From Bacteroidia bacterium (GTDB taxonomy: Bacteria; Bacteroidota; Bacteroidia; Flavobacteriales; Flavobacteriaceae), in contig JAUIAY010000007.1 in assembly GCA_030425285.1 (NCBI GenBank), positions 1 to 64,000 of the forward strand: a stretch of DNA of 64,000 nt, written 5' to 3'. Shown here one piece after another: positions 61,758-64,000 of the stretch. The notes beneath the pieces were generated by a model. It saw only the letters and a program-made list of their open reading frames with translations, did no database searches and was not told the origin of the DNA. Each line of letters starts with the position of its first letter. Within the stretch, counting starts at the first letter, position 1. The position numbers were made by a program, and so were the translations under genes.

Positions 61758-62320
61758 ATGAACACTCAATCTGAAAATATTATTTTCAAACTCAACAAAT
61801 TAAAAATTTTCTTTGCTACATTAGGTTCATTAATATTTATTTTAGCCGGCATTGGAATGATATATGCAAGCGGATTAAAACTTAATTTCAATACTTTATT
61901 ACCACAAGTAATCGGAATACTCGCTATTCTTTTTTTGGAATGACAGGTCTTTTCGGATTAATCAAATTATTTGACACTAACCCTGGATTAATTATTAATC
62001 ATAAAGGAATTTATGATAATTCAAGCGCGCTTGGGGGTCAACTTATAAAATGGAACGATATAGTCAGTTATGACCTATCTCATGTCAATCGATCAAGTTT
62101 TTTACAAATTTTCGTAAAAAACCCCAAGGAATATATAGACAACGCAAATTGGTTTAAACGACTTTGGATGCTATTGAATAAAAAGTTTTATGGTACTCCA
62201 TTATGCGTTTCTCCAAATTTCATTAAAGGTGATTTGATTGATTTAGCAAAGGCTATTCGTAATCAATCAAATAAATACAGTGCCCAACAAAGAACTGCGA
62301 TAAAAAACAAATCTTTTTAA
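61758..62320 (+). pseudogene. STM3941-like membrane protein gene split by a frame change at a T7 run
   Basis: Two overlapping frames: 61758-61943 (61 codons; N-terminal cytosolic segment and two membrane helices, ending ILAILFLE) and 61940-62320 (126 codons; TGLFGLIKLFDTNPGLIINHKGIYDNSSA onward). Together they match one STM3941-like protein of about 180 residues: two helices followed by a PH-like domain with W-x-D-I. The break is at seven Ts (61930-61936). One more T, or a -1 ribosomal slip at T-TTT-TTG, joins them. Alternatives: true inactivation, sequencing error in the homopolymer, or a natural two-gene split coupled through ATGA. Confidence 0.7.
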
Positions 62321-62408
62321 GCTAATCTAGAAACGTGGTTAAGCATCACATTTATAGTCATATAGCTAACCCTGTTCAAGAATAAATGACCATTCCAGTT
62401 GCGTTATT

Positions 62409-62975
62409 GGTCGTTCTAGAGTTTTGATTAACCATTCTAGACTTTTGATTGACCATTCCAGAGTTTTGATTGACCGTTCCAGACTTTTGATTGACCATTC
62501 TAGACTTTTGATTAAGCATTCTAGACTTTTGATTGACCATTCTAGAGTTTTGATTGACCATTCCAGACTTTTGATTGACCGTTCCAGACTTTTGATTGAC
62601 CGTTCCAGACTTTTGATTAGTCATTCCAGACTTTTGATTAGTCATTCCAGACTTTTGATTGGTCGTTCCAGACTTTTGATTGACCGTTCCAGACTTTTGA
62701 TTGACCGTTCTAGACTTTTGATTAGTCATTCCAGACTTTTGATTGAGTAGTACAAAGTTTTGATTGACTACCGCAAAGTTGTGATTGACCACCGCAAAGT
62801 TGTGATTGACCACCGCAAAGTTGTGATTGACCACCGCAAAGTTGTGATTGACTACCGCAAAGTTTTGATTGACTACCGCAAAGTTGTGATTGACTACCAC
62901 AAAGTTGTGATTGATCATGTTCTAGTTGTGATTGACTATGTTCCAGTTGTGATTGAGCATGTTCCAAAAGTTGTT
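62409..62975. repeat. 27-unit minisatellite with 21-bp period
   Basis: Exactly 27 x 21 bases. Units 1-16 follow GACCATTCCAGACTTTTGATT with changes mostly at bases 1-5 and 8; units 17-24 follow GACYACCGCAAAGTTGTGATT; units 25-27 are a third variant (CATGTTCYAGTTGTG). TTGATT or GTGATT closes almost every unit. Three sequence blocks indicate local expansion by duplication. The period equals two turns of B-DNA. Confidence 0.93.
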
Positions 62976-62979
62976 AAAA

Positions 62980-63075
62980 CGTCATTGCGACCACAAGGCA
63001 CGAAGTGGGAAGCAATCTCTAACTCGATAAGCCGAACAAACAGATTACTTCAGTCGTACCGCCCTCGCAATGACG
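62980..63075. repeat. Two-armed copy of the dispersed palindromic repeat
   Basis: Left arm CGTCATTGCGA...GAAGCAATCT (62980-63020 region) and right arm AGATTACTTC...CTCGCAATGACG (ending 63075) are imperfect complements separated by about 20 bases. The outer ends GTCATTGCGA/TCGCAATGAC are exact. Single-arm copies occur at 6757-6790 and 9236-9263. Confidence 0.85.
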
Positions 63076-63083
63076 CTCCCATG

Positions 63084-64000
63084 TCATTCCGCCAATAACT
63101 CCCCAACAAAAGCTTCAAACTCCGTGGTAAACTGGGTGTATTTTTCACCGGTAGCTGGACCATTAAAGCCTGTATGGATTTTTCTAACCTGTCCCCTTTT
63201 ATCAATAAAAATAGTTGTCGGATAACTCAATACTTGGTTGAGCATGGGCAGTTTCTCTTGCGCCTTCACTTTGTTTGAGGTTCCCGCTTGCGCCAATACA
63301 ATAGGATAAGTAATCCCAATACGTTCCTGGAGTCTTTGAATATTCTTAAAGGCTTGCTCTTCGGTTTTAACATATTCAAACGCCAAGGCCACTATTTCCA
63401 GTCCTTCGTCACGGTGCTGCTTATAATACTTGGAAAAATATTTACTTTCATCCAAACAGTTTGGGCACCAGGTTCCCATAATCTGTACCAACACCACCTT
63501 GTCTTTAAAGCGCTCATCTTCCAATGAAATCAGGTTTCCATCAGCATCGGGAAAACTAAAAGCGACTTTATCATAACCTTCTTTTAGATAGGTCAGGCTA
63601 TTGGCATCGGGCAATTCGTAATTCGGGTTACGCTTGGCAGTAAAGGGCTCTTGCCAATGGTTACCCGAATAAAAGGTTCCTGTCATGGTGGAATCGGTTA
63701 CCGAAGCCGTAAACATAAAGGCATGGGCACCATCAAAAGTGGATAGTTTCAATTCGTTTCCAGAAACCACACCCTCCAAAAACCGGTAGTCGCCTGTGGT
63801 GGTCTCAAAAGTTCCTGTAACCTTGTTACCCGTTTGTTTAAAAATGCCTTTGGCTATATATTTATCTTCTTCAGAATCGGGGCTAAACACCGCTTCCCAG
63901 TTTCCAGACACATCACTTATAGCTGGCTCGTTCGTTTCAAAACGCACACTTGATTGAGTTGCTTCAAAAGGGACATAACGTTTAAGGGCTTCTTTTACAT
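63084..64000 (-). CDS. TlpA-family thioredoxin protein (5' end outside window)
   Basis: The frame is open from the right edge (upstream codons read VKEALKRYVPFEATQSS) to a stop at 63084; a GTG at 63947 is not the likely start. About 305 codons are visible. The first 110 residues form a beta domain (VSGNWEAVFSPDSEEDKY, GTFETTTGDYRFLEGVV) seen before the thioredoxin fold in Bacteroidota TlpA proteins. The redoxin domain has VQIMGTWCPNCLDESKY with the CxxC active site, then LQERIGITYPIVLAQAG and FIDKRGQVRKIHTGFNG. Envelope thiol-disulfide oxidoreductase. Its 3' end touches the palindromic repeat. Confidence 0.9.
   Translation of the reverse strand, partial: VKEALKRYVPFEATQSSVRFETNEPAISDVSGNWEAVFSPDSEEDKYIAKGIFKQTGNKVTGTFETTTGDYRFLEGVVSGNELKLSTFDGAHAFMFTASVTDSTMTGTFYSGNHWQEPFTAKRNPNYELPDANSLTYLKEGYDKVAFSFPDADGNLISLEDERFKDKVVLVQIMGTWCPNCLDESKYFSKYYKQHRDEGLEIVALAFEYVKTEEQAFKNIQRLQERIGITYPIVLAQAGTSNKVKAQEKLPMLNQVLSYPTTIFIDKRGQVRKIHTGFNGPATGEKYTQFTTEFEAFVGELLAE

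Larger units (their letters stand above)
62321..63083. other. 763-base repeat-filled interval without a supported gene
   Basis: Apart from 88 bases of plain AT-rich DNA at the left, this interval is occupied by the 21-bp minisatellite (62409-62975) and the palindromic element (62980-63075). Long frames are open on both strands only because the repeat unit is 21 bases and lacks stops. Confidence 0.75.

Noticed and set aside
61503-61769. 88-codon minus-strand frame between the lipoprotein and STM3941-like genes
   Set aside because: It overlaps the lipoprotein 3' end and the hairpin repeat, and has no recognisable domain or signal.
62376-62918. 180-codon minus-strand frame encoding NHNFAVV/NQKSGMV heptad repeats
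   Set aside because: It lies wholly within the 21-bp array, starts inside a repeat unit, and other frames on both strands are equally open. Changes between units are amino-acid-altering in every frame.
62409-62975. CRISPR array
   Set aside because: There are no unique spacers; the units are contiguous 21-base repeats and no cas genes are present.
62424-63098. Plus-strand frames with SRLLIDH and YRKVVID repeats
   Set aside because: Same array read in other frames; the second frame runs through the palindromic repeat, and no start signal or promoter is seen.

Overview
The window is an AT-rich chromosomal segment of a marine-type Flavobacteriaceae bacterium (Bacteroidota). The evidence is the -7 promoter boxes of the form TAnnTTTG, the absence of Shine-Dalgarno sequences, a type IX secretion C-terminal domain, an alpha-beta fused 2-oxoacid dehydrogenase E1, and many families typical of the group (DUF4369-TlpA lipoproteins, BT4734/DUF3987 primase pairs, lmo0937-type membrane protein). 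The genus cannot be fixed from the sequence alone.

Region 1 (1 to about 16750, nearly all minus strand) is accessory DNA that looks like one end of an integrative element abutting the 3' end of mnmE. From the mnmE side it holds direct-repeat arrays, a zinc-ribbon/helix-turn-helix protein, a tyrosine integrase, an unknown 316-residue protein, two excisionase-like HTH proteins, a split primase/helicase-like pair (BT4734-like and DUF3987), then a defence-type cluster: ORF6N regulator, single-chain type IIG restriction-modification enzyme, an orphan 107-residue protein, and a long prokaryotic Argonaute whose PIWI domain appears to lack its catalytic aspartates. Beyond it lie a small Cys/His-rich protein and a heavy-metal RND pump fused to a TolC-like domain that runs off the left edge. 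No relaxase or conjugation gene and no second end are visible.

Region 2 (16752 to 60114) is ordinary core genome: mnmE, a TlpA-like lipoprotein, rhomboid protease, lipid A acyltransferase, class V aminotransferase, glmM, an overlapping run acpH-ggt-alkD-like-ATP-grasp-unknown, uvrA, a LOG-family protein, a secreted nuclease-like protein, a degenerate M1-peptidase/beta-barrel protein, the branched-chain-type dehydrogenase E1, a methyltransferase, holA, a glycosyltransferase, an OmpA lipoprotein, a Sua5/YrdC protein, an aspartyl protease with a glycogen-binding-domain protein, a UvrD/PcrA helicase, an AsmA-like protein, a glutamate-synthase-like FMN protein, a patatin, an M1 aminopeptidase and recG. 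DNA repair (UvrA, PcrA, RecG, AlkD-like) and envelope functions dominate.

Region 3 (60115 to 64000) is loose and repeat-rich: two spaced palindromes, a 10-bp tandem array, a lipoprotein gene flanked by exact inverted repeats, a frame-disrupted STM3941-like gene, a 27-unit 21-bp minisatellite, a palindromic dispersed repeat that also occurs in the accessory region, and the 3' part of another TlpA-like thioredoxin gene.

The best candidate for an undescribed system is the ORF6N - type IIG R-M - 107-aa - inactive long pAgo cluster (4065 to 10445). The most unusual non-coding structures are the 21-bp array (62409 to 62975) and the 20-bp-phased repeats at the element end (16537 to 16657).
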